This document shows positions 32,931-41,814 of a stretch of DNA of 64,000 nt, in pieces. The DNA comes from Hymenobacter puniceus (lineage in GTDB: Bacteria; Bacteroidota; Bacteroidia; Cytophagales; Hymenobacteraceae), in contig NZ_JACSCX010000001.1 of assembly GCF_014333525.1 (NCBI RefSeq), forward strand, positions 434,001-498,000. Reading direction: 5' to 3'. Made by a program: the position numbers and the translations under genes. How positions within the stretch are numbered: the stretch's first letter is position 1; each line of letters opens with the position of its first letter. The notes under the pieces are model-generated. The model was not told where the DNA came from. It did not search any database and was given only the letters and a program-made list of their open reading frames with translations.

Positions 32931-33863
32931 TTACAGCTTGTACACCCGCAAGCCCTCCTTCGTGAATACGTAGGCATAATTATCCCCCAGCAGCACCTGG
33001 CGCACTTCGGCCGCAGGCACATCGGTGGGCAAGGCTACAGTACGTTGGCCCAGCGTGTATAAATGGAACAGCTGCACGGCACCGTCGGCCAGGAAATACA
33101 GTTCATCGGCGCGGAAGCCGATGGTGTTCAGGCCCAGGAACGGCAGCTTTTTGCGGTAGTTGCCGAGGTTGTCGAACACGTAGATGCCGTTCACACGGTC
33201 CACCAGATAAAGGTTGTTCTGGTACTCGCGCAAAAACCGGAAATCAGGCCGGGAGCGGCCAATGAGCAGGTCGAGGGGCGTGGAAACCGTGAAGCGCCGG
33301 GTGGCGGCATCAAACTGCCGCAGCGTCAGGTCCGACTCGTTGAGCAGCCAGAGCCGGTCGTCGGGGGCCAGCGTGGCCGCGCGGGCAGTGCCGTCGAGCA
33401 GATCGAGCAGGTTGAACTCGCCCAGCGGCGCCGCAAACCTATCTAGTAGTACTAGCTGCTGCCGGTCGTCGTAGAATATCAGAATCTTGGTGGTATTCCA
33501 GGCTTCCAGTTGCGCCACGTGCCCGGGCTGGGGCGGCGAATACACGTTCAGCGCCTGCCCGTCGGGGCCGTACTGGTGGATATTGTCGCGCGAGTCGGCC
33601 ACGTAGAGGTTGCCGCGCCGGTCCAGCGACGCCACCCCAGGCTGGGGCAGCGCAAGGGTGCGCACCAGCTGCCAAGTACCGCTGGCGGTAGCAGTTGCTG
33701 GTTGCTGGGCTATAACTGGCGCGGTAGCCGGGGCTGGCCGGCCGGGCGGTGCTACTGAGGCAGGAGTTGGGGCCGTGGTTTGCGCGGTGGCCCGAGAGAG
33801 GCATTGCGTGGCAAGTAGCGCCAACATGGCCACACTCTTCAGCAAAACGCTTGCCCTGATCAT
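32931..33863 (-). CDS. Exported six-bladed-propeller-like (NHL-type) protein
   Basis: 310 residues from the ATG at 33863, 16 bp after the lpxH stop, so the third gene of the LUD-lpxH operon. Signal peptide MIRASVLLKSVAMLALLATQ with cut near ATAQ. A Pro/Ala/Thr-rich linker follows (TTAPTPASVAPPGRPAPATA). The body repeats short propeller strands: GVASLDRRGNLYVADSRDNI, HQYGPDGQALNVYSP, TLAPDDRLWLLNESDLTLRQ, NNLYLVDRVNGIYVFDNLGN, IGFRADELYFLADGAVQLFH. These are NHL-like or 6-bladed beta-propeller repeats. Binding or sensory role unknown. Periplasmic or surface location is inferred from the signal peptide. Confidence 0.75.
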   Translation of the reverse strand: MIRASVLLKSVAMLALLATQCLSRATAQTTAPTPASVAPPGRPAPATAPVIAQQPATATASGTWQLVRTLALPQPGVASLDRRGNLYVADSRDNIHQYGPDGQALNVYSPPQPGHVAQLEAWNTTKILIFYDDRQQLVLLDRFAAPLGEFNLLDLLDGTARAATLAPDDRLWLLNESDLTLRQFDAATRRFTVSTPLDLLIGRSRPDFRFLREYQNNLYLVDRVNGIYVFDNLGNYRKKLPFLGLNTIGFRADELYFLADGAVQLFHLYTLGQRTVALPTDVPAAEVRQVLLGDNYAYVFTKEGLRVYKL

Positions 33864-33879
33864 GGCTTTACGCGCTGAA

Positions 33880-34674
33880 TCAGGCCTTTTCGAAATGCTG
33901 CAACGCCAGGTCCGTACCATCATAGACGCCATAGGAGCAATAATTGACCCACTCACCGAGGTTTACGTAGCGGCTGCCGGGTGCTACCGATACGTCGAGC
34001 GGCAGGTGGCGGTGACCAAACACGTAGTAATCGTGGTGAAAACGCTGCTCCAGCTCCCGGCAATACACCAGCAGCCACTCATCCTCGCCAAAATACTGCG
34101 CATCGGCCTCGGCGTTCTGGATGCGGCTGCGGCGGCTCCAGCGGTTGGCAATGCCGATGCCCAGGTTGGGGTGCAGCCGCGCAAATAGCCACTGCGACAT
34201 CGGCGAGGCAAACACGCGCTTCAGCACCTTATATGTATAGTCCTTCGGTCCCAAACCGTCGCCGTGGCCGATGTGGAACTCGCGCCCGCCAATCTGCTGG
34301 CTCACCGGGTGCCGCAGAATCGGAATGCCCAACTCCTTGGTGAAGTAGTCGAACATCCACATATCGTGGTTGCCGGTAAAGAAAATAATGGGCAGCCCGG
34401 CGTCGGTCAGCTCGGCCAGCTTGCCCTGCAGCCGGATAAAGCCCCGCGGAATAGCGTGCCGGTATTCAAACCAGAAATCGAAGATGTCGCCGAGCAGGTA
34501 GATGGCGGCGGCGTCTTTGGCGGCCTCGTCTAGCCAGCGCACAATGCGCCGCTCCCGCTCCAATGAGCTGGCTGCATCGGGAGCCCCAAGATGGAAATCA
34601 GAAGCAAAATAGACTCGGCGGCCAGGCGGCAGCACCAGATCAGGCAGGCGGGGTGGCGGGGTCGGGTTCGTCAT
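33880..34674 (-). CDS. lpxH: UDP-2,3-diacylglucosamine diphosphatase (LpxH-type)
   Basis: 264 residues from the ATG at 34674, overlapping the 3' end of the LUD gene by 35 bp. Metallophosphoesterase motifs in order: DFHLG (Asp26, His28), GDIFDFWFEY (Asp63), GNHD (101-104), HIGHGDG (His137), and a final FGHRHLP. The extra motifs FWFEYRHAIPRGF and FARLHPNLGI are typical of LpxH rather than other calcineurin-like enzymes. The reaction is hydrolysis of UDP-2,3-diacylglucosamine to lipid X and UMP, an inner-leaflet step of lipid A synthesis needing Mn2+. Overlap with the upstream gene suggests translational coupling. Peripheral membrane protein, cytoplasmic side. Confidence 0.9.
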   Translation of the reverse strand: MTNPTPPPRLPDLVLPPGRRVYFASDFHLGAPDAASSLERERRIVRWLDEAAKDAAAIYLLGDIFDFWFEYRHAIPRGFIRLQGKLAELTDAGLPIIFFTGNHDMWMFDYFTKELGIPILRHPVSQQIGGREFHIGHGDGLGPKDYTYKVLKRVFASPMSQWLFARLHPNLGIGIANRWSRRSRIQNAEADAQYFGEDEWLLVYCRELEQRFHHDYYVFGHRHLPLDVSVAPGSRYVNLGEWVNYCSYGVYDGTDLALQHFEKA

Positions 34675-35305
34675 CCAGCAAAAACAGGGCGAGGCTGCGC
34701 GGGCCGTGGGCGCCGAGCACAAGGGTCTTTTCAATGTCGGCCGTGCGGCTCGGGCCGGTCGTGAGGGAAATCATCGACGGCAGATGGTCGGGGCCGTAGT
34801 GGGTTTGCAGGCGCTGCAGCGCGTCGCCGATGTCGGCTACCACTTGTGAGGTGCGCGCAAACACCAGGTGTTGGTCGGGGTAGATACTGAGGCGGCGGCC
34901 ACTGGCAGTGGCGGCGCTTACCAGCACGCTGCCCGTACGGGCCACCAAGGCCTCGCAGGTAGTCAGGCCGGCATCGGCGTGCGCCAGGAAATCAGCTTCA
35001 TCCTGCCGAAACACGAGGCCACCGGCGTGCAGCAGCTTTTTCAGCTCTGGCTCCCATACATACAGGTTGTCGAGCTCTTTCTCTTTTTTGTAGGCAAAAA
35101 GCTGGTCGTAGAAATGCTCTTCCGACTCGCAGAAATAGAGCTGCCCACCCACACGCACAAAGCTTTCGGCAAAGGCAACAGCCAGGTCATCGGCGGCCGC
35201 TGGGTGAAGCGGAGACGTGAAGTTAGGTGCGGACTTAGGCGGCGTCGGCTGCCGAAGTGCTTCGCGGATGCGGCGCAGAACAATGTCGCGGGACGATTCG
35301 GGCAT
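34640..35305 (-). CDS. LUD (LutC/YkgG) domain protein
   Basis: 221 residues from the ATG at 35305 (MPESSRDIVLRRIREALRQP). LUD features: AESFVRVGGQLYFCESEEHF, ADAGLTTCEALVARTGSVLV, TSQVVADIGDALQRL, and PSMISLTTGPSRTADIEKTL followed by VLGAHGPRSL, the family's C-terminal signature. Family knowledge: LutC-type proteins belong to a three-gene lactate-utilisation complex; stand-alone copies like this one are common next to ftsH in Bacteroidota and are of unclear role. A TATCTTTG box ends only 4 bp before the ATG, implying a leaderless mRNA. It is first gene of an operon with lpxH and the propeller protein. Confidence 0.88.
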   Translation of the reverse strand: MPESSRDIVLRRIREALRQPTPPKSAPNFTSPLHPAAADDLAVAFAESFVRVGGQLYFCESEEHFYDQLFAYKKEKELDNLYVWEPELKKLLHAGGLVFRQDEADFLAHADAGLTTCEALVARTGSVLVSAATASGRRLSIYPDQHLVFARTSQVVADIGDALQRLQTHYGPDHLPSMISLTTGPSRTADIEKTLVLGAHGPRSLALFLLDDEPDPATPPA

Positions 35306-35309
35306 AGCC

Positions 35310-35336
35310 CAAAGATAGCAAGACCACCCAGACCAA
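35310..35336 (-). promoter_or_regulatory. Promoter of the LUD-lpxH operon, leaderless arrangement
   Basis: On the minus strand: TTG (35336-35334), 16 bp, then TATCTTTG (35317-35310). The ATG begins 5 bp after the box, where transcription itself is expected to start, so there is no room for a ribosome-binding site. Confidence 0.55.
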
Positions 35337-35606
35337 TAGCTGCCCGGCCACTTGCCCATCGAATACGGCTGCAAGAGAGCAAAATGCCTGGACCATTTTG
35401 GGACTTGCCAGAGTTGCCGAGGATGCCGTAAAATCATGGTTTACAGCGTTGGCCGACTATTTACGGGTATTGGAATAGTATCAGATAGGGTTTTGACTAC
35501 CTTTTGCTTACCGCTCTGTAAAATTCCCCTTGCTCTATTTTCTGGTCGCTGAATTATATCCTATATTTCTTAACTCTTAGAACACCTAAAACCAGCCAAA
35601 TAGCCT
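35337..35606. other. Intergenic region between divergent genes
   Basis: About 270 bp between the LUD promoter and the TPR-gene promoter, becoming AT-rich after 35480. No supported gene or repeat was found. Confidence 0.4.
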
Positions 35607-35614
35607 TAATTTTG
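35607..35614 (+). promoter_or_regulatory. -7 box TAATTTTG for the TPR gene
   Basis: A perfect TAnnTTTG element 20 bp before the ATG at 35634; supports that start over the internal ATG at 35715. No clear -33 element. Confidence 0.5.
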
Positions 35615-35633
35615 TCTTTCACCCACTCGGTCT

Positions 35634-37055
35634 ATGGATAAAAATTACTATTTTATACAGGTATTGTCTAGTATCTCGAAATCCACACGCTCGTGCCGGG
35701 CTGTTGGGTTGCTGATGGCTTTCATCCTACTTGGGTTACGTGCTGCCGGCCAAACGCCGGACAGTGCGCTGGTAGATGGAATGCGTAACATCTCCCTGGA
35801 GAATATCGACGTGGCGCCAGCTGCTGTGGATACCAAAGGCTGGCTGCTGCTCGACAAGGATATCCAAACGGAGCTGGATGGTGCTGTCACGAACCTCTAC
35901 AATTCCAAGCACGACCAGGCCGAGAAGCAGTTCAGGTCGTTGCGCCGGCGCTACCCGCAGCACCCTATGCCCTATTTTTTGATGGGGCTGAGCCAGTGGT
36001 GGAAGATTATGCCCAGCAACGCTACCAATCCGCTGCACGACAAGCTGTTCTTTGCTTACATGGACACGGCCATTACCAAGGGTGAGCGGCTATATGAACT
36101 CGACAACAAGAATTACGAGGCCTGCTTTTTCCTAGCAGCCGCTTATGGGTTTGATGCCCGCCTGAATGCCGAGCGCCACAACCTGCGCAAAGCCACCGTC
36201 AGCAGCAAGCGCGCCCTCGATTATCTGGAGCGCAGCAAGGAAGCCAATGGCCTCAGCCCGGAGTTTCTGCTGGGCCAGGGCATGTTCAACTACTACGCTG
36301 CTTGGATATCCGAGGAGCACCCGTGGCTGCGGCCAATCCTGCTGCTGTTTCCGAAAGGCAACCGCCAGCTGGGGCTCCAACAGATTCGTAGTGTAGCGGC
36401 CAACGGCTTCTACACCGGACCCGAGGCCCGGTTTTTTCTACTGAAAATCCTGAGCAGTGAGCGAGAAAACAACCCCGCCGCCGCGCTATTGGTAGCCCGC
36501 CAGCTCAACACTGCCTACCCCGACAATGGCTACTTTGAGCGGTGCTACGCCATGCTCAGCTTCAACAACGGTGAATTTCGCAAGTGTGAGCAGATTAGCC
36601 TTGATATTCTTGACAAGCTCAACCGCGGAATGCCTGGTTACGAAGGGTTTGGCGGCCGCTACGCTACTTATTACCTGGGCTGGCTGAACCGCAACAAGTA
36701 CAAGAACAACTCCAAGGCCAAGGAGTACTTCCAGCGCTGCATCGTCTTCTCGGAAGTTACCGACCAAATGGGCCCCGGCTACTACGTGCACGCCAACTAC
36801 AACCTGGCCCGCATTGCCGATGAAGAGCACAACGTAGCCGCTGCCCGCCGCTACTATCAGGTGGTAATGGACAAAGCCGAGCACAAATCGGAAATCTACA
36901 CAGAAGCTCGCGACTACCTGAAAAACCGCCGCAACCAAAAAGCCAACGCCACCACGCGTCAGAGCACAGAGTATTCGGCCGGCTTCCAGCGTCGCGCTAA
37001 GTCTGCAGCCAAGCCGCAAGCATCGCAGGAAGGCAAAGCCAAAGCGCGTCAGTAG
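35634..37055 (+). CDS. Exported tetratricopeptide-repeat protein
   Basis: 473 residues. A long n-region precedes a hydrophobic signal (AVGLLMAFILLGLRAAGQ), so an exported protein with cut near AAGQ. The promoter position favours the ATG at 35634. TPR-like helix pairs run throughout: VTNLYNSKHDQAEKQFRSLR, PQHPMPYFLMGLSQWWKIMP, YELDNKNYEACFFLAAAYGF, SPEFLLGQGMFNYYAAWISE, VARQLNTAYPDNGYFERCYA, YYLGWLNRNKYKNNSKAKEY, YNLARIADEEHNVAAARRYY. The C-terminal ~50 residues are basic and disordered (SKAKARQ end). I do not recognise a named family; similar exported TPR proteins are common in Cytophagales. It converges with ftsH across a hairpin. Confidence 0.8.
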   Translation: MDKNYYFIQVLSSISKSTRSCRAVGLLMAFILLGLRAAGQTPDSALVDGMRNISLENIDVAPAAVDTKGWLLLDKDIQTELDGAVTNLYNSKHDQAEKQFRSLRRRYPQHPMPYFLMGLSQWWKIMPSNATNPLHDKLFFAYMDTAITKGERLYELDNKNYEACFFLAAAYGFDARLNAERHNLRKATVSSKRALDYLERSKEANGLSPEFLLGQGMFNYYAAWISEEHPWLRPILLLFPKGNRQLGLQQIRSVAANGFYTGPEARFFLLKILSSERENNPAAALLVARQLNTAYPDNGYFERCYAMLSFNNGEFRKCEQISLDILDKLNRGMPGYEGFGGRYATYYLGWLNRNKYKNNSKAKEYFQRCIVFSEVTDQMGPGYYVHANYNLARIADEEHNVAAARRYYQVVMDKAEHKSEIYTEARDYLKNRRNQKANATTRQSTEYSAGFQRRAKSAAKPQASQEGKAKARQ

Positions 37056-37190
37056 AAACGCAAACTGCAGCACACAGCTTGGCGTCAAACTTAGGCTCAG
37101 CTGTATTGCCTTACAACACGTATAGCTGAAGCTGCCCGCTAAAGCGCACACTACATACAGCTACTGGTTACTGTACGTGACGGCTATAAA

Positions 37191-37226
37191 CAGAAAAAGC
37201 CAGCCTCTAAAGGCTGGCTTTTTCTG
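37191..37226. terminator. Bidirectional terminator, 15-bp stem
   Basis: CAGAAAAAGCCAGCC (37191-37205) pairs exactly with 37212-37226 across a 6-nt loop. It sits between the TPR gene and ftsH, 22 bp after the ftsH stop. Confidence 0.88.
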
Positions 37227-37247
37227 TTATAAGAATAACGTGCCGGA

Positions 37248-39368
37248 TTACATCGGCGTTACGGCCGAGCCGCTGGGCTCGGAAGTTGCGCCGGCTGAAC
37301 CAGGGCGGTCGGCGTCTACGCCGGGCAGGTTCAGGTCGGGCAGGTCGTTGCTGAGCGGCACGCCGGGGTGCTCCTGCTTCCGTTCACTCAGGGTTTCTGA
37401 GCGGTCGGTGCCGGCCATGTGGGCCTGGTAGTTGGTTTGCACGCCGTGCGGGCGTTTGCCCACGAGGCGCTCCAAGTCATCCTGCAGCAGCACTTCCTTT
37501 TCCAACAGTTCCTTGGCCACCACTTCCAGCTCGTGCCGACGCTCGGTCAGCAGCTCCTTGGTGCGGATGTAGGCGTTTTCGATGATGGTGCGCACTTCCT
37601 CGTCAATCATCTGCGAAGTAGCTTCCGAGTAAGGCTTCGAGAAACCATACTCATTCTGCCCTTTCGAGTCATAGAAGGAAATATTACCGAGCTTGGCATT
37701 CATGCCGTACATCGTCACGATGGAGTAGGCCATCTTGGTGATACGCTCCAGGTCGGACAGAGCACCAGTCGAAATCTTGCCGAACACGATGTCCTCAGCG
37801 GCGCGGCCACCCAGGGTCATGCACATTTCGTCGGTGAGCTGCTCGGTGTTGTAGAGAAACTGCTCACGCGGCAGGTATTGCGCGTAGCCCAGCGCCGCCA
37901 CTCCACGGGGCACGATACTCACTTTCACCAACGGATCGGCGTGCTCCAGGAACCAACCCGCAATGGCGTGGCCAGCTTCGTGGTAAGCCACAATCCGCTT
38001 CTCATCGGGGCTGATGATTTTGTTTTTCTTCTCCAAACCACCAATCACGCGGTCAACGGCATCGGTGAAATCCTGCATGGTCACCATCTTCTTGTCGCGG
38101 CGGGCGGCAATCAGGGCGGCTTCGTTGCAGACGTTGGCAATTTCGGCGCCGGCGAAACCGGGCGTCATGGCCGCCAGCTTGCGGGCTTCCACATCAGGTC
38201 CGAGGGTAATCGGCTTCAAGTGCACCTGGAAAATCTCCGTGCGGCCGTTGATATCAGGCTTGTCGATGCTGATCTGGCGGTCGAAACGACCAGGGCGCAG
38301 CAGCGCGGAGTCCAGCGTATCGGGGCGGTTGGTGGCAGCCAGGATGATAACGCCAGAGTCGGTACCAAAGCCGTCCATCTCTACCAGCAGCGAGTTGAGC
38401 GTGTTTTCGCGCTCATCGTTGCCGCCGGGCACGTTGCCGCGGCTGCGGCTACGGCCAATGGCGTCAATCTCATCAATGAAGATGATGCACGGCGCCTTGG
38501 CTTTGGCTTGCTTGAACAGGTCACGAACCCGGGCCGCACCCACGCCCACAAACATTTCCACGAAGTCGGAGCCCGACAGTGAGAAGAACGGTACGTCGGC
38601 TTCACCAGCTACAGCTTTGGCCAGCAGCGTTTTGCCAGTACCAGGAGGACCTACCAGTAGCGCACCTTTCGGAATTTTACCGCCGAGTATGGTGAATTTG
38701 CTGGGGTTCTTGAGGAACTCCACAATCTCCTGCACTTCTTCTTTGGCTTCTTCCAGACCGGCTACGTCCTTGAATGTGATTTTCACCTTGTCACCGCCAT
38801 CAAATAGCGCCGCGCGGCTCTTACCGATGTTGAAGATCTGGCCGCCGGCTCCTGCCCCACCGCTCATGCGGCGCATCAGGAACCAGAAACCCACGAACAG
38901 TAGAATAGTGAAGCCCCACGTAGTAATCAGGTCACCGTAGCCGGTACGCGTGTCGAAGCTGAGCCCGATACGCTTTTCCAGCGGCACGTTGGCCTGCAGC
39001 TTCTCGAAATCCTCCTTGAAGGTTTTGCCATCTACTACCTGAAAGCCGAACTGCGGGCTGGTATCCAGGGTGAGCGGGCCGCGGCGGCTGAGCAGCTGGT
39101 TGTAGCGGCCCGACTTGATGGCTTCAGTGCGCAGCGCCACCTCCACCATGCGGCGGTCGGTGAGCAGCTTCACGTCGCGCACGTCGCCGGCGACGTACAT
39201 CTGCTCGAATTTTTGCTGGTTGATTTCTACTGTGCTGCCGCTTTGGTTGAAAAACAACCAGGCGCACAGAAACAGCACCAACCCAGCCAGCAGCCACAGC
39301 TGCATCCCGGGTTTGGGAGCAGGCGTGGGCAGCATGGGCTTTTTCTTTTTGGGCGTGTTATCAGACAT
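37248..39368 (-). CDS. ftsH: ATP-dependent zinc metalloprotease FtsH
   Basis: 706 residues, full length. Two membrane segments (about 22-40 and 150-166) flank the periplasmic domain. AAA module: Walker A GPPGTGKT (240-247), Walker B IIFIDE (295-300), second region of homology with [18 protein letters not shown] (348-364). Zinc site HEAGH (463-467). Membrane-bound hexamer that degrades misfolded membrane proteins and regulators such as LpxC in other bacteria, which would link it to the nearby lpxH and kdsD. The C-terminal tail is acidic and disordered ([20 protein letters not shown]). It follows rsfS by 91 bp on the same strand, a conserved Bacteroidota order. Confidence 0.97.
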   Translation of the reverse strand: MSDNTPKKKKPMLPTPAPKPGMQLWLLAGLVLFLCAWLFFNQSGSTVEINQQKFEQMYVAGDVRDVKLLTDRRMVEVALRTEAIKSGRYNQLLSRRGPLTLDTSPQFGFQVVDGKTFKEDFEKLQANVPLEKRIGLSFDTRTGYGDLITTWGFTILLFVGFWFLMRRMSGGAGAGGQIFNIGKSRAALFDGGDKVKITFKDVAGLEEAKEEVQEIVEFLKNPSKFTILGGKIPKGALLVGPPGTGKTLLAKAVAGEADVPFFSLSGSDFVEMFVGVGAARVRDLFKQAKAKAPCIIFIDEIDAIGRSRSRGNVPGGNDERENTLNSLLVEMDGFGTDSGVIILAATNRPDTLDSALLRPGRFDRQISIDKPDINGRTEIFQVHLKPITLGPDVEARKLAAMTPGFAGAEIANVCNEAALIAARRDKKMVTMQDFTDAVDRVIGGLEKKNKIISPDEKRIVAYHEAGHAIAGWFLEHADPLVKVSIVPRGVAALGYAQYLPREQFLYNTEQLTDEMCMTLGGRAAEDIVFGKISTGALSDLERITKMAYSIVTMYGMNAKLGNISFYDSKGQNEYGFSKPYSEATSQMIDEEVRTIIENAYIRTKELLTERRHELEVVAKELLEKEVLLQDDLERLVGKRPHGVQTNYQAHMAGTDRSETLSERKQEHPGVPLSNDLPDLNLPGVDADRPGSAGATSEPSGSAVTPM

Positions 39369-39459
39369 GAATAGGAGTTAGCTAGAGCACAAAACAAAGG
39401 CGGAACACCCCGCCCGAACGTTTGTTCCGGGAAACAGACGCAGCCCGCCGGATTTTACC

Positions 39460-39849
39460 TTACCGCGCCGGTACTGTTTCCTCTTCCACGTAGCGGATTT
39501 CAGCATCTCCCCACAGCTCTTCGAGGGCATAGAACTGGCGCCGGTCGCGCAGGAAGACGTGAACTACCACGTCCACATAGTCGAGCAGCACCCACTCACG
39601 GTTGGTGCGGCCTTCTGTCTGCCAGGGGTTCTGGCCGGTAAGTTTTTCCACTTCTTCTTCCACCGAGCGCGCAATGGCATCGATTTGAGTATCCGAGGAA
39701 GCCGAGCAAATGATGAAATAATCTGCTACGGCGTTTTTAAGTTCTTTGAGATTGAGCACAACGACGTCGAGCGCCTTTTTCTCTTGCATGCCGCGCACGA
39801 CTACATCTGCCAACTTGTCCGAATCCTGTCGAACCAGGGTACTTTTCAT
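39460..39849 (-). CDS. rsfS: Ribosomal silencing factor RsfS (Iojap)
   Basis: 129 residues, a typical length. Iojap signature: KALDVVVLNLKELKNAVADY, FIICSASSDTQIDAIARSVE, EEVEKLTGQNPWQTEGRTNR, EWVLLDYVDVVVHVFLRDRR, QFYALEELWGDAE. RsfS binds ribosomal protein uL14 and blocks subunit joining in starvation. It is divergent from birA with 42 bp between the starts, so the two share a compact promoter region, and is followed by ftsH on the same strand. A TACTTTG near 39876 is a possible imperfect -7 box. Confidence 0.95.
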   Translation of the reverse strand: MKSTLVRQDSDKLADVVVRGMQEKKALDVVVLNLKELKNAVADYFIICSASSDTQIDAIARSVEEEVEKLTGQNPWQTEGRTNREWVLLDYVDVVVHVFLRDRRQFYALEELWGDAEIRYVEEETVPAR

Positions 39850-39859
39850 GGGGTATTGT

Positions 39860-39867
39860 TAGGTTTG
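39860..39867 (+). promoter_or_regulatory. birA: -7 box TAGGTTTG for birA
   Basis: A perfect TAnnTTTG element 25 bp before the GTG at 39892, inside the 42-bp gap between divergent rsfS and birA. Confidence 0.5.
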
Positions 39868-39891
39868 AACGTCACAAAGTACGAAAATCAA

Positions 39892-40656
39892 GTGGAGCCT
39901 CTTTCCCCGCATACTCTCTTCACGGGCCGCCAGGTACATTGGCTGCCTGAATGTGCCTCCACAAACAGCGAAGCACACCACCTGCTAGGCGAAAACCGCG
40001 CCACCGATGGCTGCGTGGTTGTTACCGACAAACAGACCGCTGGCCGCGGCCAGCGAGGCAACACCTGGGAAGCGCAGCCCGGCGAAAACCTGACGCTATC
40101 GGTGGTGTGGCGGCCCGCCTTTCTGGCGGCACAAGACCAATTTCTGCTCAGCCAGGCTGTAGCGCTGGCCGTGCACGACTGGGCTGGCACACTGCTGGGA
40201 TTTGGCAACTCTTTGCGCGTGAAATGGCCCAACGACCTGCTGTATGGCAACCAGAAGCTGGGAGGCATCCTGATTGAAAACACGCTGAAGGGCACAATGA
40301 TTCAGCATAGTGTGGTGGGAATTGGTATAAACGTGAACCAACAGGAATTTGGAGTACCGACGGCTACTTCTTTGTCGTTGCTGACTGGCCGCGCCTATTC
40401 CTTGGCACCACTGGCTTCGCGGCTGCTGGAGTGTCTGGAGCGGCGCTACCTGCAGCTGCGCAGTGGCCGCATTGCCGCCCTTCGCCACGATTATCTTCAC
40501 GCCTTGTACCACTACCAGGAGTTGCACCGCTACGAAGTGGATGGCCAGCCGATCCTGGGCGCAATTGTAGGAGTTGATGATGCCGGCCGTCTGGCGCTAC
40601 AGGTACAGGACCAACTGAGGTACTTTGACCTCAAAGAAATACGCTATTTGCTTTAA
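39892..40656 (+). CDS. birA: Biotin--[acetyl-CoA-carboxylase] ligase
   Basis: 254 residues from a GTG at 39892 (MEPLSPHTLFTGRQVHWLPE). A TTG at 39874 is the other option; anything further upstream would run through the rsfS start. Catalytic motifs: GRGQRGNTW (51-59) for biotinyl-AMP binding, KWPNDLLYGNQKLGGILIE (111-129), and GIGINVNQ. There is no N-terminal winged-helix domain, so this is a group I ligase without the repressor function. It joins biotin to the carboxyl-carrier protein of acetyl-CoA carboxylase in the cytoplasm. The C-terminal SH3-like domain (GAIVGVDDAGRLALQVQDQL) is present. Confidence 0.93.
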   Translation: MEPLSPHTLFTGRQVHWLPECASTNSEAHHLLGENRATDGCVVVTDKQTAGRGQRGNTWEAQPGENLTLSVVWRPAFLAAQDQFLLSQAVALAVHDWAGTLLGFGNSLRVKWPNDLLYGNQKLGGILIENTLKGTMIQHSVVGIGINVNQQEFGVPTATSLSLLTGRAYSLAPLASRLLECLERRYLQLRSGRIAALRHDYLHALYHYQELHRYEVDGQPILGAIVGVDDAGRLALQVQDQLRYFDLKEIRYLL

Positions 40657-40895
40657 GGGAAAAAATGCACTGAAAGCTGCTACAAAAAGGCCTTTATTTT
40701 GTTGATCCTCAGACGGCAGCAACAACGTATTTTCTTGAACAGCAAGCTACTTTTAAACTTAGCGCAACTATTTGCTTCCAATCGGCATCTACGCTTCCAA
40801 CAAGACCACCTAGTTAGGCATGGTGCTTGATTTAGCTGGTTTACTGCAACGAAGCAAAGCATACAAGGCTACTGCATCTTTCAGTGCAAAAACAC

Positions 40896-40903
40896 TATAT
40901 TTG
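40896..40903 (+). promoter_or_regulatory. -7 box TATATTTG for the cupredoxin gene
   Basis: A perfect TAnnTTTG element 44 bp before the ATG at 40947. The rest of the 290-bp gap after birA (40657-40946) shows no gene. Confidence 0.5.
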
Positions 40904-40946
40904 GAATAGCTACCAGCCGGCCTGTTGTTCCCTTACCTTGAATCAG

Positions 40947-41597
40947 ATGAAACTTTCTACGCGTTTTTTTGGGATAATAAGCCTGCTGCTGGCTTCGCTG
41001 ACGGGCTACGCGGCTACGGTGGTAGTGCAGGTAGGCGGCGCCGACGGTTCCAATGTGTATTCGCCCCAGAACATTACCATCCGGCCCGGCGACCAAGTAC
41101 GCTGGGAGTGGGTATCTGGCTTCCATCCATCGGTAGCTGATAATGGGGTGGCTTTCGACGCCTTCAACGTATCGGCTAACAATCCGGCTACGCGCGGGCC
41201 TTTTACCGCGCTGGGCACCATCACTTATCATTGCCAGCCGCACGCGTTCCAGGCTACGCCGGGCGGGCCGTGGCAGGGCATGGTGGGTAGTATCACGGTA
41301 AGCAATTCGCCCTTGGCTACGCTTGATGCCAAGGCCGCCAACATAGGCCTCAGCCTTTACCCCAACCCCAGCAAGGGCATGGTGATGCTGACCGTCAACC
41401 AGAAGCCCGGTACCGAATACAAGCTGCGCCTCAGCAACATCATCGGGCGGGAAGTGCGCACGTTTACGCTGCGCCCTGAGGCGGCCACCAACGGCATGCC
41501 CCTGAACCTCTCCGATCTGCCGGCTGGCATGTATGTGTATAGCCTGCTGCTGCACGACAAAGTAGTAGCTACCAAGCGGCTGGTATTACAGAACTGA
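40947..41597 (+). CDS. Exported cupredoxin (plastocyanin-like) with T9SS sorting domain
   Basis: 216 residues. Signal peptide MKLSTRFFGIISLLLASLTG with cut near YAA. The first ~95 mature residues form a plastocyanin-like fold with PQNITIRPGDQVRWEWVSGF. Type 1 copper ligand candidates are His60 (GFHPSV), Cys96 and His99 (TYHCQPHA) and Met112 (QGMVGSI). The C-terminal ~80 residues match a T9SS type A sorting domain: LSLYPNPSKGMVMLTVNQKP, LRLSNIIGREVRTFTL, LSDLPAGMYVYSLLLHDKVV. The combination predicts a blue copper protein exported to the surface or medium rather than kept in the periplasm. Possible roles are electron transfer or copper handling. A clear terminator follows. Confidence 0.88.
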   Translation: MKLSTRFFGIISLLLASLTGYAATVVVQVGGADGSNVYSPQNITIRPGDQVRWEWVSGFHPSVADNGVAFDAFNVSANNPATRGPFTALGTITYHCQPHAFQATPGGPWQGMVGSITVSNSPLATLDAKAANIGLSLYPNPSKGMVMLTVNQKPGTEYKLRLSNIIGREVRTFTLRPEAATNGMPLNLSDLPAGMYVYSLLLHDKVVATKRLVLQN

Positions 41598-41624
41598 CCT
41601 TGTTCCTTTTGTTTCTTTCCGAAG

Positions 41625-41656
41625 AAAGCGGCCCACTGCTCGGGCCGCTTTTTTTT
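41625..41656 (+). terminator. Terminator of the cupredoxin gene
   Basis: AGCGGCCC (41627-41634) pairs with GGGCCGCT (41642-41649), followed by a run of eight T. Confidence 0.9.
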
Positions 41657-41723
41657 GTGCGCCTTGCACGCCAGCCGGGCTTTTGGGCGTTTAGACGGGT
41701 GTGGCGCGGCCGGATTAATTCTC

Positions 41724-41731
41724 TACTTTTG
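41724..41731 (+). promoter_or_regulatory. -7 box TACTTTTG for the DUF2723 gene
   Basis: A perfect TAnnTTTG element 84 bp before the ATG at 41815. Confidence 0.45.
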
Positions 41732-41814
41732 GCATTCTCTACTTTCTGCATCCCCTCAATTCCTCATTGGGCCACCACGACGGGCGGGGCTTGCCCCGTT
41801 CTATCTTAAGAAGT

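Noticed and set aside
37419..38582. 387-codon plus-strand frame inside ftsH
   Set aside because: Opposite strand of a highly conserved gene; composition typical of an antisense shadow.
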